Part shown: one piece after another, positions 36,615 to 46,100 of the stretch
How positions within the stretch are numbered: position 1 is the stretch's first letter
Layout: every line of letters starts with the position of its first letter
DNA from: Compostimonas suwonensis
GTDB lineage: Bacteria; Actinomycetota; Actinomycetes; Actinomycetales; Microbacteriaceae
Assembly (NCBI RefSeq): GCF_002797855.1
Contig: NZ_PGFB01000001.1
Coordinates: 620,001 to 684,000, forward strand
Direction of reading: 5' to 3'
DNA: 64,000 bases
Translations under genes and position numbers: made by a program
Notes under the pieces: generated by a model
The model's input: the letters and a program-made list of their open reading frames with translations, nothing else
Told to the model about the DNA's origin: nothing
The model's database searches: none

Positions 36615-37132
36615 AAAACACAAGCCCGTGTAAAGAACGGAACAGAAACCAGGCCTATTCAATCCGGTTCGGAGGTCCTGGACTCTGCTTCAGAACTTGT
36701 GATCCTTGAAGGACCGCGGGAAGTGGCGAGGATGGCTCTCAATGACGTCGCGCACTTGGAATGAGTGGTCGGACGTCCGTGTCGAGTATGGGCGGAGTCC
36801 CGCGCCACTAGGTGAACTCGTTGATTTTCGGGCGCGCCGGGTTCTCAAATTTCACCATGATCTTGAGGAGCCGATCCGAATGCTTGGGATGTCTGGTCTC
36901 TCGATGACCTGATCGGGGCATATGTGCTCAGAGGCACTATTCACGATGGGATCGACGTCCTCCCGCAGAAAGGCTGCGACGCTTGATGGGCGGATCGAAG
37001 CAGATCGCTGTATCGCACTCGGACGCTGCGGGGATCCATGGTCCAGCCAGGGAGGCGCGCGGTCTTATCTCCTTCAAGCCCGGCCAGTCGGCGCTACACC
37101 AGATGCGTGTGCGGCGACCGTCGCTTAAGCCC
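36615..37132. other. 518-bp spacer of atypical base composition
   Basis: The G+C content is visibly lower than in the rest of the window, with runs such as AGAAAACACAAG and CAAATTTCACCATGATC. A 68-codon frame at 36706-36912 has no native-like codon bias and no Shine-Dalgarno. No GGATGYCGC word occurs. I see no repeats, integrase or complete gene. It may be the eroded remainder of acquired DNA. Confidence 0.55.
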
Positions 37133-38059
37133 CTACCTGAGGTCGGCGACGGCGCGGTCGAAGTCCTCGGATGCCAGCATCGCGTTCGCGCCGGCCCCGG
37201 CCATGGATCCGGCGCCCATCGATACGGGCACGTTCGCGAACGGGGCGATGACGTTCCCCGCGGCGAAGACGCGCGGATGGCTCGTCGCGCCGCGCAGGTC
37301 GACCTCCAGTGGCGCGCCGGGCTGGTCGGTGCGTGCCAGCGACAGATCCGCCGCGAAGTCGAGGTCGATGGCGGGGGCACCGCCGGTGAAGAGCGCGTCG
37401 AGCGTGTGCTCCTCTCCGATGTCGGTCGTGATCACGAGCGCGTCGTCGCGGCGGCTCGCGTCGCGCACCGCCGCAGGGACGAGACGGACGCCCCGGGCGG
37501 TCAGCCGAGCAGACGCCTCGTCCGTCAGCGGGTCGACGCCGGCGGTGAATGCGGTCACGTCGTCGGAGAGCTGACGCACGAGTTCGATCTGGTGCAGGCT
37601 CATCGGCGACGTCGCCAGCACCCCGAGTCGGCCGCCGGCGACCTCCCAGCCGTGACAGTAGGGGCAGTGCAGCACGGTCCGTCCCCATTCGGCGTGGAGC
37701 CCGGGCACCTCGGGGAGGTCGTCGAGGATGCCGGTCGCGATGATGATCACGCGGGCGAGGTCGACCGTGCCGTCCATCTGCGAGATGCGCAGGCGATGGC
37801 CCTCATCGGCTATGCCGGCCACGGCGCCGGTGGCGATCTCGACGCCGTACGCGCGCGCTTCGGCGCGGCCCTTCTCGAGCAGCCGAGCCGGGTCGAGGCC
37901 GTCGTGGCCCAGCACGCCGTGCATCTGCGCGGCGAAGCGATTGCGCGGCAGCCCGGCGTCGATCACCAGTGTGCGGCGGCGCGAACGCCCCAGCATCTGC
38001 GCCGCGCTGAGGCCCGCAGCTCCGCCGCCGATGATCACGGCATCCCATTCGTTCGTCAT
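37133..38059 (-). CDS. Thioredoxin-reductase-like FAD/NAD(P) oxidoreductase
   Basis: 308 residues from MTNEWDAVIIGGG; an ATG ten codons upstream (38089) is possible. The FAD dinucleotide motif GGGAAGLSAA is at 11-20, IATG at 107-110, and the redox-active pair C132-PY-C135 in HCPYCHGW, then an NAD(P)-binding half ending VFAAGNVIAPF. The CPYC motif marks thioredoxin-reductase-like enzymes that may act on other disulfide partners. It is divergent from an XRE-cupin regulator, a recurrent pairing. Confidence 0.9.
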   Translation of the reverse strand: MTNEWDAVIIGGGAAGLSAAQMLGRSRRRTLVIDAGLPRNRFAAQMHGVLGHDGLDPARLLEKGRAEARAYGVEIATGAVAGIADEGHRLRISQMDGTVDLARVIIIATGILDDLPEVPGLHAEWGRTVLHCPYCHGWEVAGGRLGVLATSPMSLHQIELVRQLSDDVTAFTAGVDPLTDEASARLTARGVRLVPAAVRDASRRDDALVITTDIGEEHTLDALFTGGAPAIDLDFAADLSLARTDQPGAPLEVDLRGATSHPRVFAAGNVIAPFANVPVSMGAGSMAGAGANAMLASEDFDRAVADLR

Positions 38060-38087
38060 GGACCTAGACTCGTTCGGAGCGATGAAC

Positions 38088-38116
38088 ATGGCAAGCCTAC
38101 TTGCGGAAATGGCAAG
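38088..38116. promoter_or_regulatory. ATGGCAAG direct repeats, candidate XRE operator
   Basis: ATGGCAAG occurs at 38088-38095 and 38109-38116, 21 bp apart, thus on the same DNA face. CTTGC at 38099-38103 adds an inverted half-site. The repeats lie between the divergent flavoprotein and XRE-cupin starts. Confidence 0.6.
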
Positions 38117-38124
38117 ATTGATAA

Positions 38125-38679
38125 ATGGATGCCTCGCTCGAACAGATTGGACCCCGCCTCCGTGCCGCACGCAGGGGGCGCGGATGGACGCTGGAGGAAG
38201 CTGCGGCACGGGCCGGAATGTCGTCGAGCACGCTGTCGCGCCTGGAGTCGGGCAAGCGCCAGGCGTCGCTGGAGCTGTTGCTCCCGCTCACTCGGGCACT
38301 CGGCATCCGCATCGACGATATTCTCCCCTCGACCACCGGCGACCCACGCGTCCGCCGGGCGATCGAGCGGCGAGACGGGATGGTCGTCGCCCCGCTCACG
38401 CTCGAGAGCTCACCGGTGCAGACCTACAAGGTCACCTTCCCGCCCGTGCCCGAAGCGCCGTCGCCCCGGATCCACGACGGATACGAGTGGCTGTACGTCC
38501 TCAGCGGCCGTCTCCGCCTCGCCCTCGACGACCACGAGCACATCATCGCGCGTGGCGAGTCGGTCGAGTTCGACACCCGTGTCCCGCACAGCCTCAGCGC
38601 GACGGAGGACGGGCCGGCCGAGGTGCTCAGCATCTTCAGCGCCGCGGGAGAGCGGATGCATACACACGGGACCTCGTGA
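38125..38679 (+). CDS. XRE-family regulator with C-terminal cupin domain
   Basis: 184 residues. The HTH_3 domain is at ~8-65 (IGPRLRAARRGRGWTLEEAAARAGMSSSTLSRLESGKRQASLELLLPLTRALGI). The cupin at ~105-180 shows YEWLYVLSGRLRLALDDHEHIIARGESVEFDTRVPHSL, with metal or ligand residues His and Glu. XRE-cupin proteins sense small ligands and control the adjacent metabolic gene, here the divergent flavoprotein. Confidence 0.93.
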   Translation: MDASLEQIGPRLRAARRGRGWTLEEAAARAGMSSSTLSRLESGKRQASLELLLPLTRALGIRIDDILPSTTGDPRVRRAIERRDGMVVAPLTLESSPVQTYKVTFPPVPEAPSPRIHDGYEWLYVLSGRLRLALDDHEHIIARGESVEFDTRVPHSLSATEDGPAEVLSIFSAAGERMHTHGTS

Positions 38680-38720
38680 GTCAACTCGCCGGGCGTTGCC
38701 CCGGCTGGGACAATGGGCGG

Positions 38721-39947
38721 ATGAGTTCGCGCGGCCGCTACCGAGGTGTCGCCCTCGTCGCACTGGCCACGGCCCTCACCCTCACCGCCTGCACCACCGA
38801 CTCGCAGCCGGCGCCGCCCACGCCCTCACCCACGCAGGCCGCCTATTCGGCCGAGCAGGACGCCTACTCGCCCATCACAGTCGATGTGACGAATGATCCC
38901 GTCCCGGTGAAGGCGACCGACGGCCGCATCCACATGGCTTACGAGCTGCTGATCACGAACGCCACGTCGGGCGATGTCACGATCGAGTCGGTGGATGCCG
39001 TGGCCGGCTCGAGCACGCTGCAATCACTCTCGGGCGACCAGCTACCGGCGCTCTTCCGCACGATCGGCACCGGTGGCAGCGCGCCCGTTCTCGCCGGCGG
39101 CCAGCGGGGCATGGTGTGGATGGACGCCGTCGTCGACACGGAGGCCGATGTGCCGCTGTCGATCGACCACGTCATCACCGTACGGGCGGCTGAGGCGCAT
39201 CCGCCGGTCTTCGACACGGTCACCGAGGTGCGGGCCCCTCGAGTGCCGGTCGATTCGACGCCGGCGGTGCGCATCGGCCCGCCCTTGAGCGGACCGAACT
39301 GGCTCGACGCCAACGGCTGCTGCGAGCTCACTCCGCACCGCGCCGCCGTGAGCCCCATCAACGGCGCCTTCAACGTGCCCGAGCGCTGGGCGATCGACTA
39401 CGTGCAGCTCACCGACACGAATGCGCTCTTCAACGGCGACCCCGCGAGCCTCGACAGCTACCCGAGCTACGGCCGCGACATCCTCGCCGTCGCCGACGGC
39501 CCGATCGTGGCGATGACGACTGATCGCCCCGAACAGGTGCCCGGCACTGCGCCGACCGGTCTCACGCTCGACGAGTACGGCGGCAACTACATCGTGCAAG
39601 ACATCGGCGGTGGCCGCTTCGCGTTCTACGCCCACCTGCAGCCCGACAACCCCCAGGGTCTCGCAATCGGCCAGACGCTGCGCCGCGGCGACGTGATCGG
39701 CCTGCTCGGCAACACCGGCAACTCGGATGCCCCTCACCTGCACTTCCACGTCATGAGCTCACCGAGCCCGCTCGCCTCCAACGGCCTCCCTTTTGTCATC
39801 GACGGCTTCACGCTCCAGGGCGAGGTGCCGACCGCGGACGACCTCGACAAGGCCTACGACGGAACGCCCTACCCGATCGACACGGCCCACGCGGGCGAGC
39901 GCACCGACGAGGCGCCCCTCGTGCGCACCCTCATGAGCTACGAGTAG
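38721..39947 (+). CDS. M23-family peptidase-like lipoprotein
   Basis: 408 residues from the ATG at 38721. The lipoprotein signal ends LTLTAC with lipid Cys24. Residues ~45-180 form a beta domain of unknown type. From ~225 the M23 (LytM) fold shows SYGRDILAVADG, YAHLQPDN, GNTGNSDAPHLHFHV with the His-x-His zinc ligands. The usual first ligand HxxxD is replaced by a YGRD context, so activity needs proof. It probably trims peptidoglycan or is a non-catalytic adaptor at the cell surface. Confidence 0.85.
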   Translation: MSSRGRYRGVALVALATALTLTACTTDSQPAPPTPSPTQAAYSAEQDAYSPITVDVTNDPVPVKATDGRIHMAYELLITNATSGDVTIESVDAVAGSSTLQSLSGDQLPALFRTIGTGGSAPVLAGGQRGMVWMDAVVDTEADVPLSIDHVITVRAAEAHPPVFDTVTEVRAPRVPVDSTPAVRIGPPLSGPNWLDANGCCELTPHRAAVSPINGAFNVPERWAIDYVQLTDTNALFNGDPASLDSYPSYGRDILAVADGPIVAMTTDRPEQVPGTAPTGLTLDEYGGNYIVQDIGGGRFAFYAHLQPDNPQGLAIGQTLRRGDVIGLLGNTGNSDAPHLHFHVMSSPSPLASNGLPFVIDGFTLQGEVPTADDLDKAYDGTPYPIDTAHAGERTDEAPLVRTLMSYE

Positions 39948-39950
39948 CTC

Positions 39951-39992
39951 GACGTCGCCACTGAGACGTCGCCACTGGAACGTCGCCATTGA
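39951..39992. repeat. Three 14-bp direct repeats GACGTCGCCACTGA
   Basis: Units start at 39951, 39965 and 39979, the last with two changes. They directly follow the M23 gene stop. Their spacing (14 bp) is not a helical multiple, so a repeat-slippage origin is as likely as a protein site. Confidence 0.6.
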
Positions 39993-40077
39993 GAGGACTT
40001 ATCCCCTCTCCTCTCGGCGCGAAACCGGCGCACGAGCAACGGTGTGCGTCATCTCGCCGCCTGGCGACGAGTAAGGC

Positions 40078-40089
40078 GTGATATATCAC
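40078..40089. promoter_or_regulatory. Palindrome GTGATATATCAC upstream of the phosphoesterase
   Basis: A perfect 12-bp AT-cored palindrome, 28 bp upstream of the PHO-box-like repeats. GntR or PadR-type repressors use similar sites. No adjacent regulator gene can be assigned to it. Confidence 0.5.
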
Positions 40090-40116
40090 ACGAGCGTGAC
40101 GGGGAGACCGCAGACC

Positions 40117-40149
40117 GTTCACCTGTGGCTCACCCGGTCTTCGTCTAGG
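40117..40149 (+). promoter_or_regulatory. PHO-box-like direct repeats
   Basis: GTTCACCTGTG (40117-40127) is followed without gap by GCTCACCCGGT (40128-40138) and a degenerate CTTCGTCTAGG (40139-40149). The 11-nt spacing and GTTCACC core match the actinobacterial PhoP box known from Streptomyces. It lies 80 bp before a metallophosphoesterase, a natural PhoP target. The third unit is weak. Confidence 0.65.
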
Positions 40150-40228
40150 GGTTCCCTATGAAGCGCAGTGTGGACAGTCGGCCGCATCATGGCCGACACC
40201 ACCACGCTATCGAGAGGACCCTATTCAC

Positions 40229-43222
40229 ATGGGTACACCCCGCACGACACCGCGACGCCCCGCATGGGCCGCGGCGGCCGTCGCAGCGACACTGGTCGCC
40301 GGACTGGTCCCGGTCGTGGCGGCTGCGCCGGCATCCGCCGCAGTCGTTCCCACCTTCGCCTCGGCGGTCAGCGCCTCCGACGCGAAACCCGAGCGAGTCA
40401 TCCTCACCCCGAGTGAGCACGCCGATGTCTCGCAGTCGTTCACGTGGCGCACCGGTGCATCCGTGATGGACGGCACGGTCAGCATCCGCAAGGTCGGCGA
40501 GACCACCTGGCGCACCGTCGACGCCCGCGTCAACGAGGAGCTGCAGAGCAACGGCGTGCCGACCCGCACGCACTCGGCCACGATCGACGGCCTCACCGCC
40601 GCGACCGAATACGAGTACTTCGTCGGCACCGGTGTCGTCGACGGCCCCACCGCGAGCGAGGCCTACACCTTCACGACGGCCGGCAAGGCCGGCGACGAGT
40701 TCCAGTTCATCTACTTCGGCGACGCGCAGAACGAGATCGAAGAGAAGTGGGCTCCTGTCGTCAAGCAGGCCTTCGACCGCTTCCCCGAGGCCGTCGGCAC
40801 CGTCAACGCCGGTGACCTCGTCAACACGGGCGGCAACGACGGCGAGTGGACCGAATGGTTCGGCGCCATGGACGGCTACAGCCAGACCCGCAACGTCATC
40901 GCCGCACCCGGAAACCACGAGTACGGCGGAGACGACTTCCTCAAGGTCTGGAAGTCGAACTTCGAGTACGACGCCAACGGCCCGCGGGCGGATGTCGCGA
41001 CCACGCCCACAGAGGGCATGAGCGACGGGCAGAAGCAGCTCGCCGCCTACGAGGCGCAGATGGAGAAGGCGCTCGCCGAGACCGCCTACTACACCGACTA
41101 CCAGGGCGTGCGGTTCATCTCGCTCAACGCCAGCCGCGAGCAGGCCGTCGCGCTCATGACGCCGGCCGACCTGCCCGAGTGCAAGATCGCGTGCCCGAAC
41201 CCCACCCAGCTCTGGCTCGACATGCAGGCGAAGTGGCTCGACTCGATCCTCGTCGACAACCCCAACAAGTGGGCCGTCGCCGTCTTCCACCAGCCCGTCT
41301 TCTCGACGGCCGAGGGACGCGACGAGGTCGACGTGCGCGAGACCTGGCTTCCGGTCTTCCAGCGCAACGACATCGACCTCGTGCTCATGGGCCACGACCA
41401 CACCTACGGCCGCGGCTTCGTCGACGCGGATGCGACCGACACCCCCGGAATGACCACCGGCCCGGTCTACACCGTCGCCGTCTCGGGCCCGAAGTACTAC
41501 GAGATGCAGCCGGAGGACAACAACGTCTGGACGCAGAACGGCGCCTCGATGGTCACCCGTGCGGCCCACACCTCCACCTTCCAGGGGATCACGGTCTCGA
41601 AGGACCAGATCCGCTACGAGTCGATCATCGGCGCGAAGTGGGACGACGAGTCCACCACCGACAAGGCCGTGGGCGACACGCTCGACGCCTTCACGATCAC
41701 CAAGTACGACAACGGTGAGAAGTACGTGACCGAAGACGGCGTGGCGATCCCGGAGCCGAGTGAGCCGCAGGATCCGACCGACCCCAGCGAGGAGCCCGCC
41801 GCTCCCGAGGAGCCGGCCGGAACGCCGGCCGATGTCCCGCTCGGCCACGAGGTCATCGACGAGTTCGACGCCTCCGCCGCGACCGTCCCCGGCCCGACCA
41901 CGGTCAACCCCACCACGGGTGTCGTGTACACGGCCGACAAGGAGTCGGGACTCATCGAGGCCGTCGACCCGGAGACGGGCGAGGTCATCGACTCGTTCTC
42001 GGTCGGCGAGTCGGTTCAGGACATCGCCTTCGACGCGGCGTTCAACGGCATCCTCGTCGCCCAGGGCGGCACCAGGATCGCCTCGTACCTCACGAACCCG
42101 GCGACCTTCGGCGTTCCGTACATCGCCCCGATCCCCGCCGGCGCGCCGGTGAAGTCGCTGCAGTACGACGGCTTCCGCGGCCTCGTCTTCGTGGGGCTCG
42201 CGAACGGTGCCATCATCACGCTCGATGAGGACTTCGAGGTGTCCGGCCAGTTCAACGCCGGCCCCGCCTTCCAGAGCATGCGCCTCGACGACATCACGGG
42301 CGTTCTCTACGTGACCTTCGCCAACCAGGCGGACGGCCAGGTCGGCCTGCGACTCTACGAGACGCGCAACGACATGAACGTGCTCAAGGAGTTCGAGCTC
42401 GACCGTGCCGCCGGCCCGCTCGACATCGACATGGTCACGGGCCTCGCCTATGTGGGTCACACCTCGGCCGCGGCCGGCCAGGGCGGCCTCTCGGTCATCG
42501 ACGTCGTTCACGACACGGTCACCCGCTACAGCGGCGAGGCCTTCGGCAGCGCCATCAGCGGTGTCGGCGTGAACGCGAAGGCCGGCATCGCCTACCTCGC
42601 GAGCTCGGCGAAGGCCCCCGCGCCGATGATCGTCGTCGGCCGCCAGCAGGCGCCGAGCGTCGTCTCGTCGCCCGTCGCCCAGACCGTGGATGCCGGTGCC
42701 ACCGTCTCGTTCACGGCCGAGGGCTCGGGCGTTCCCGCCCCGACCGTCGCCTGGGAGTCGCGTGCCGCCGGTACCGACAGCTGGGTGCCCGTCGAGAACG
42801 CGGCCGCTCGCGCGACCTCGTCGAACACGCTCGAGGTCGTCGCCTCGGAGGAGATCCACGGCACGCAGTACCGCGCGGTGTTCACCAACACGATCGCCGG
42901 CGAGCAGTACTCGACCGTCAGCGCCACGGCCACGCTGCGCATCGCCGGATTCGTCCCGGAGGACCCGACCGACGAGCCGACCGACGAGCCGACCGACGAG
43001 CCGACCGACACCCCGTCCGACACCCCGTCCGATGAGCCGACCGACGGCCCGAGCGAGACCCCGGCCCCGGCCGACCCCGCCGGCGACTCGACCGACAAGC
43101 CCGCCGGTGAGCTCGCATCGACCGGTGTCGAGCCGTGGGGCATGGCGCTCGCCGCCCTGCTGCTCCTCGTCGCCGGTGCGCTCACGGTCGTGGTTCGCCG
43201 CCGCCGCGTGACGCAGGACTAG
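40229..43222 (+). CDS. Sortase-anchored purple-acid-phosphatase-like metallophosphoesterase
   Basis: 997 residues. After a signal peptide (cleaved near 38) comes a PAP N-terminal FN3-like domain (ERVILTPSEHADVSQSFTWRT, ~50-150). The metallophosphoesterase follows: IYFGDAQ, GDLVN, PGNHEY, FHQPVF, GHDHTYGR (~165-395), all metal-ligand motifs intact. A Pro-rich linker leads to a beta-propeller-like region (~545-800), an Ig-like domain (~805-905), a PTDE stalk, and the LASTG sortase motif with TM and RRRR tail. It likely releases phosphate from organic sources at the cell surface. The PHO-box-like promoter agrees. Confidence 0.93.
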   Translation: MGTPRTTPRRPAWAAAAVAATLVAGLVPVVAAAPASAAVVPTFASAVSASDAKPERVILTPSEHADVSQSFTWRTGASVMDGTVSIRKVGETTWRTVDARVNEELQSNGVPTRTHSATIDGLTAATEYEYFVGTGVVDGPTASEAYTFTTAGKAGDEFQFIYFGDAQNEIEEKWAPVVKQAFDRFPEAVGTVNAGDLVNTGGNDGEWTEWFGAMDGYSQTRNVIAAPGNHEYGGDDFLKVWKSNFEYDANGPRADVATTPTEGMSDGQKQLAAYEAQMEKALAETAYYTDYQGVRFISLNASREQAVALMTPADLPECKIACPNPTQLWLDMQAKWLDSILVDNPNKWAVAVFHQPVFSTAEGRDEVDVRETWLPVFQRNDIDLVLMGHDHTYGRGFVDADATDTPGMTTGPVYTVAVSGPKYYEMQPEDNNVWTQNGASMVTRAAHTSTFQGITVSKDQIRYESIIGAKWDDESTTDKAVGDTLDAFTITKYDNGEKYVTEDGVAIPEPSEPQDPTDPSEEPAAPEEPAGTPADVPLGHEVIDEFDASAATVPGPTTVNPTTGVVYTADKESGLIEAVDPETGEVIDSFSVGESVQDIAFDAAFNGILVAQGGTRIASYLTNPATFGVPYIAPIPAGAPVKSLQYDGFRGLVFVGLANGAIITLDEDFEVSGQFNAGPAFQSMRLDDITGVLYVTFANQADGQVGLRLYETRNDMNVLKEFELDRAAGPLDIDMVTGLAYVGHTSAAAGQGGLSVIDVVHDTVTRYSGEAFGSAISGVGVNAKAGIAYLASSAKAPAPMIVVGRQQAPSVVSSPVAQTVDAGATVSFTAEGSGVPAPTVAWESRAAGTDSWVPVENAAARATSSNTLEVVASEEIHGTQYRAVFTNTIAGEQYSTVSATATLRIAGFVPEDPTDEPTDEPTDEPTDTPSDTPSDEPTDGPSETPAPADPAGDSTDKPAGELASTGVEPWGMALAALLLLVAGALTVVVRRRRVTQD

Positions 43223-43242
43223 TCGTACAGCACCATCCCGAA

Positions 43243-43281
43243 CAGCGGGGCTGCACGCGGAACTCGCGTGCAGCCCCGCTG
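43243..43281 (+). terminator. Intrinsic-type hairpin, 17-nt perfect arms
   Basis: CAGCGGGGCTGCACGCG (43243-43259) and its complement (43265-43281) enclose a GAACT loop, 20 bp after the phosphoesterase stop. No U-tract follows, as is usual in GC-rich actinobacteria. Confidence 0.8.
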
Positions 43282-43327
43282 CCGTTCGACCGGGTGTGAA
43301 GCGTCACACATCACAGCTTTCGGCTAG

Positions 43328-44314
<987 letters not shown>

Positions 44315-44334
44315 CCGGTCGCTAGATTGGACCC

Positions 44335-44805
44335 ATGAGCATTGCCAAGTCCGGTCGCGAGCGGCCGGGGGCGGACGCCGCGGCCGATCCGATGGCGCAG
44401 TGGCCCACCGGTCGCCTCCTCTCCACGGCGTCGCGGCTCGTCGAGCACGCCTGGGGAGACGCCCTCGACGAGCTCGGGCTGACCCACGCGGGCCTCATCG
44501 TGCTGCACTTCCTGGAGGCCGGCCCGCTCAGCCAGACCGACCTCGCGGCGCGCGCCCGCGTCGAAGATCAAACGATGTCGCGCACCCTCGAGCGGCTGCA
44601 GCGAGAGGGCTACGTGACCCGGGGGCAGGATCCGCTCGACCGCCGTCGCAGGATCGTGTCGATCACGCCCGACGGCGTCGCGGTCTGGCGGCAGGCGCGC
44701 ACCCTCGAGGCCGACGTCTTTCCCGAGATCCCGAACGGCGAGTCGTTCCGCGCGGTGCTCCTGAGCATCATCCAGTCGTCGTCGGCCAAGCGCTGGGCTC
44801 CGTAG
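44335..44805 (+). CDS. MarR-family transcriptional regulator
   Basis: 156 residues. The winged helix is at ~60-125: LGLTHAGLIVLHFLEAGPLSQTDLAARARVEDQTMSRTLERLQREGYVTRGQDPLDRRRRIVSITPDG. The N-terminal 25 residues are charged and disordered. It follows pip by 20 bp on the same strand. No sensing Cys is present, so a small-molecule ligand is likely. The target is unknown. Confidence 0.9.
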   Translation: MSIAKSGRERPGADAAADPMAQWPTGRLLSTASRLVEHAWGDALDELGLTHAGLIVLHFLEAGPLSQTDLAARARVEDQTMSRTLERLQREGYVTRGQDPLDRRRRIVSITPDGVAVWRQARTLEADVFPEIPNGESFRAVLLSIIQSSSAKRWAP

Positions 44806-44919
44806 GAGACGCTCGCAATCCCTGATCAGGTGCTAATTGCGCGGCGGGGGCTAGTGGTTCCGTCCCCGACGTCCTACCCTCGGAGGAGGGACATCGGTGC
44901 GCACCGGGGGGTGAACGCA

Positions 44920-46011
44920 ATGGAGCAGTCGCAGCATCCGACCTGGGCGACGCCCGTGCGGCTCGCACTCGGTGTGGCCGCCGCCGCATTCGCGTTGACC
45001 GTTCTGGGTCTCGCCTTCGGCTCCTCGTCCGCTTCCGCCTCCGACGGCCACGACAGCCCGTCGCCGCTCGGCGGCCTGAGCTCGGGTCTGAGCTCCACCG
45101 TGCAGGATCTCGGCGACACCGTGGGGTCTGTCACGGGCGCCGTCGACGGAGTCGTCGATGACGTCGTGGGCCTCGTCGATCCGGTCGTCGCGAGCGTTCC
45201 CGAGCCGGTCGGTCCGGTGCTCTCACCCGTGACGGAGGTCGTCGACCAGCTCGCGGCCCAGCAGCCGGCGCAGGCGATCGTGACCCCCGTGGCAGAGGCG
45301 GTCGACGGCATCGTGGGCGGGCTTCCCGTCGTCGGTGACATCGTCGGCGATTCAACCGTGCAGGATGTCGCGGCACCTGTCACCGGCTCGGTCGACGGCG
45401 CGCTCACCGACGTGGCCGACACGCTCGCCCGCACCGGCAGCGACCCCGTTCTGCCCGGCCTCCCGGGCGCCCCGGACGGCGGCCTCCCGGGTCTCCCCGG
45501 CGGCGGTGCCGGCGAGCCGGGCAGCGGGATCCCGGGGCAGCCGGGAACGCCCGAACCCTCCGACGGCTCCGGCTCCGGCTCCGGCTCCGGCCAGCCGGGG
45601 AGCACCCCCGGATCGACGGCTCCGGGAGCGCCGCCCGCAGGGATCTCGGGGGCTGCAACCGGTGCCGCGACATCCGCGGAGCTCTTCTCCTCCGCCCAGA
45701 TCTTCGCCGAGCGGGTCGCGTCGAACGCGCCCGCCGGCACGACTCCGGGGTCGTCGTCAGCGCCCGTGCCCGAAGGTGTGCCGGGTTCGCCCGGTGCGCC
45801 GGGATGGCCGGGCCATGGGGGCCCCGTGACTCTTCCCGCGCCTCCGGGCTCGGGTTCCGGCGCCGGCAGCGGCGGTGCGGGCGGAAGCGTGCCCGCGGAC
45901 GCCGCGACCGGCGCCCTGTTCGCCTCGCCCGCCGGTGCGCTGTTGCCGCGCGCCGGCGACGACATTCTGCCGGTCTCACCGGCCTACGGCTTCGACTCGA
46001 CTCCCGATTAG
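44920..46011 (+). CDS. Secreted Gly/Pro/Ser-rich protein next to the chaplin-like gene
   Basis: 363 residues from the ATG at 44920, spaced 8 nt from GGGGG. A signal peptide (VRLALGVAAAAFALTVLGLAFG...ASASDG) is followed by a helical, Val/Asp-rich region (45-180) with heptad-like VVDDVVGLVDPVV, LSPVTEVVDQL and PVTGSVDGALTDV. The rest is a disordered GLPG/GSGSG/PG region. No sortase motif or Cys is present. It lies 89 bp upstream of the chaplin-like gene on the same strand; the two may form one cell-surface unit. The protein family is unknown to me. Confidence 0.75.
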   Translation: MEQSQHPTWATPVRLALGVAAAAFALTVLGLAFGSSSASASDGHDSPSPLGGLSSGLSSTVQDLGDTVGSVTGAVDGVVDDVVGLVDPVVASVPEPVGPVLSPVTEVVDQLAAQQPAQAIVTPVAEAVDGIVGGLPVVGDIVGDSTVQDVAAPVTGSVDGALTDVADTLARTGSDPVLPGLPGAPDGGLPGLPGGGAGEPGSGIPGQPGTPEPSDGSGSGSGSGQPGSTPGSTAPGAPPAGISGAATGAATSAELFSSAQIFAERVASNAPAGTTPGSSSAPVPEGVPGSPGAPGWPGHGGPVTLPAPPGSGSGAGSGGAGGSVPADAATGALFASPAGALLPRAGDDILPVSPAYGFDSTPD

Positions 46012-46100
46012 TGAGGTGAGGTCTGCCCTCTCGCGGTGGACATCACACGGAACATCCCCTGACGGGGAACCCACATCACTGATCAAGGAGTTAGAGAACC

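Noticed and set aside
36706-36912. 68-codon ORF in the low-GC spacer
   Set aside because: It needs a TTG start, lacks a Shine-Dalgarno, and shows no native codon bias or recognisable domain.
40078-40089. CRP site
   Set aside because: The half-sites GTGA/TCAC are separated by 4 bp; CRP needs 6 bp.
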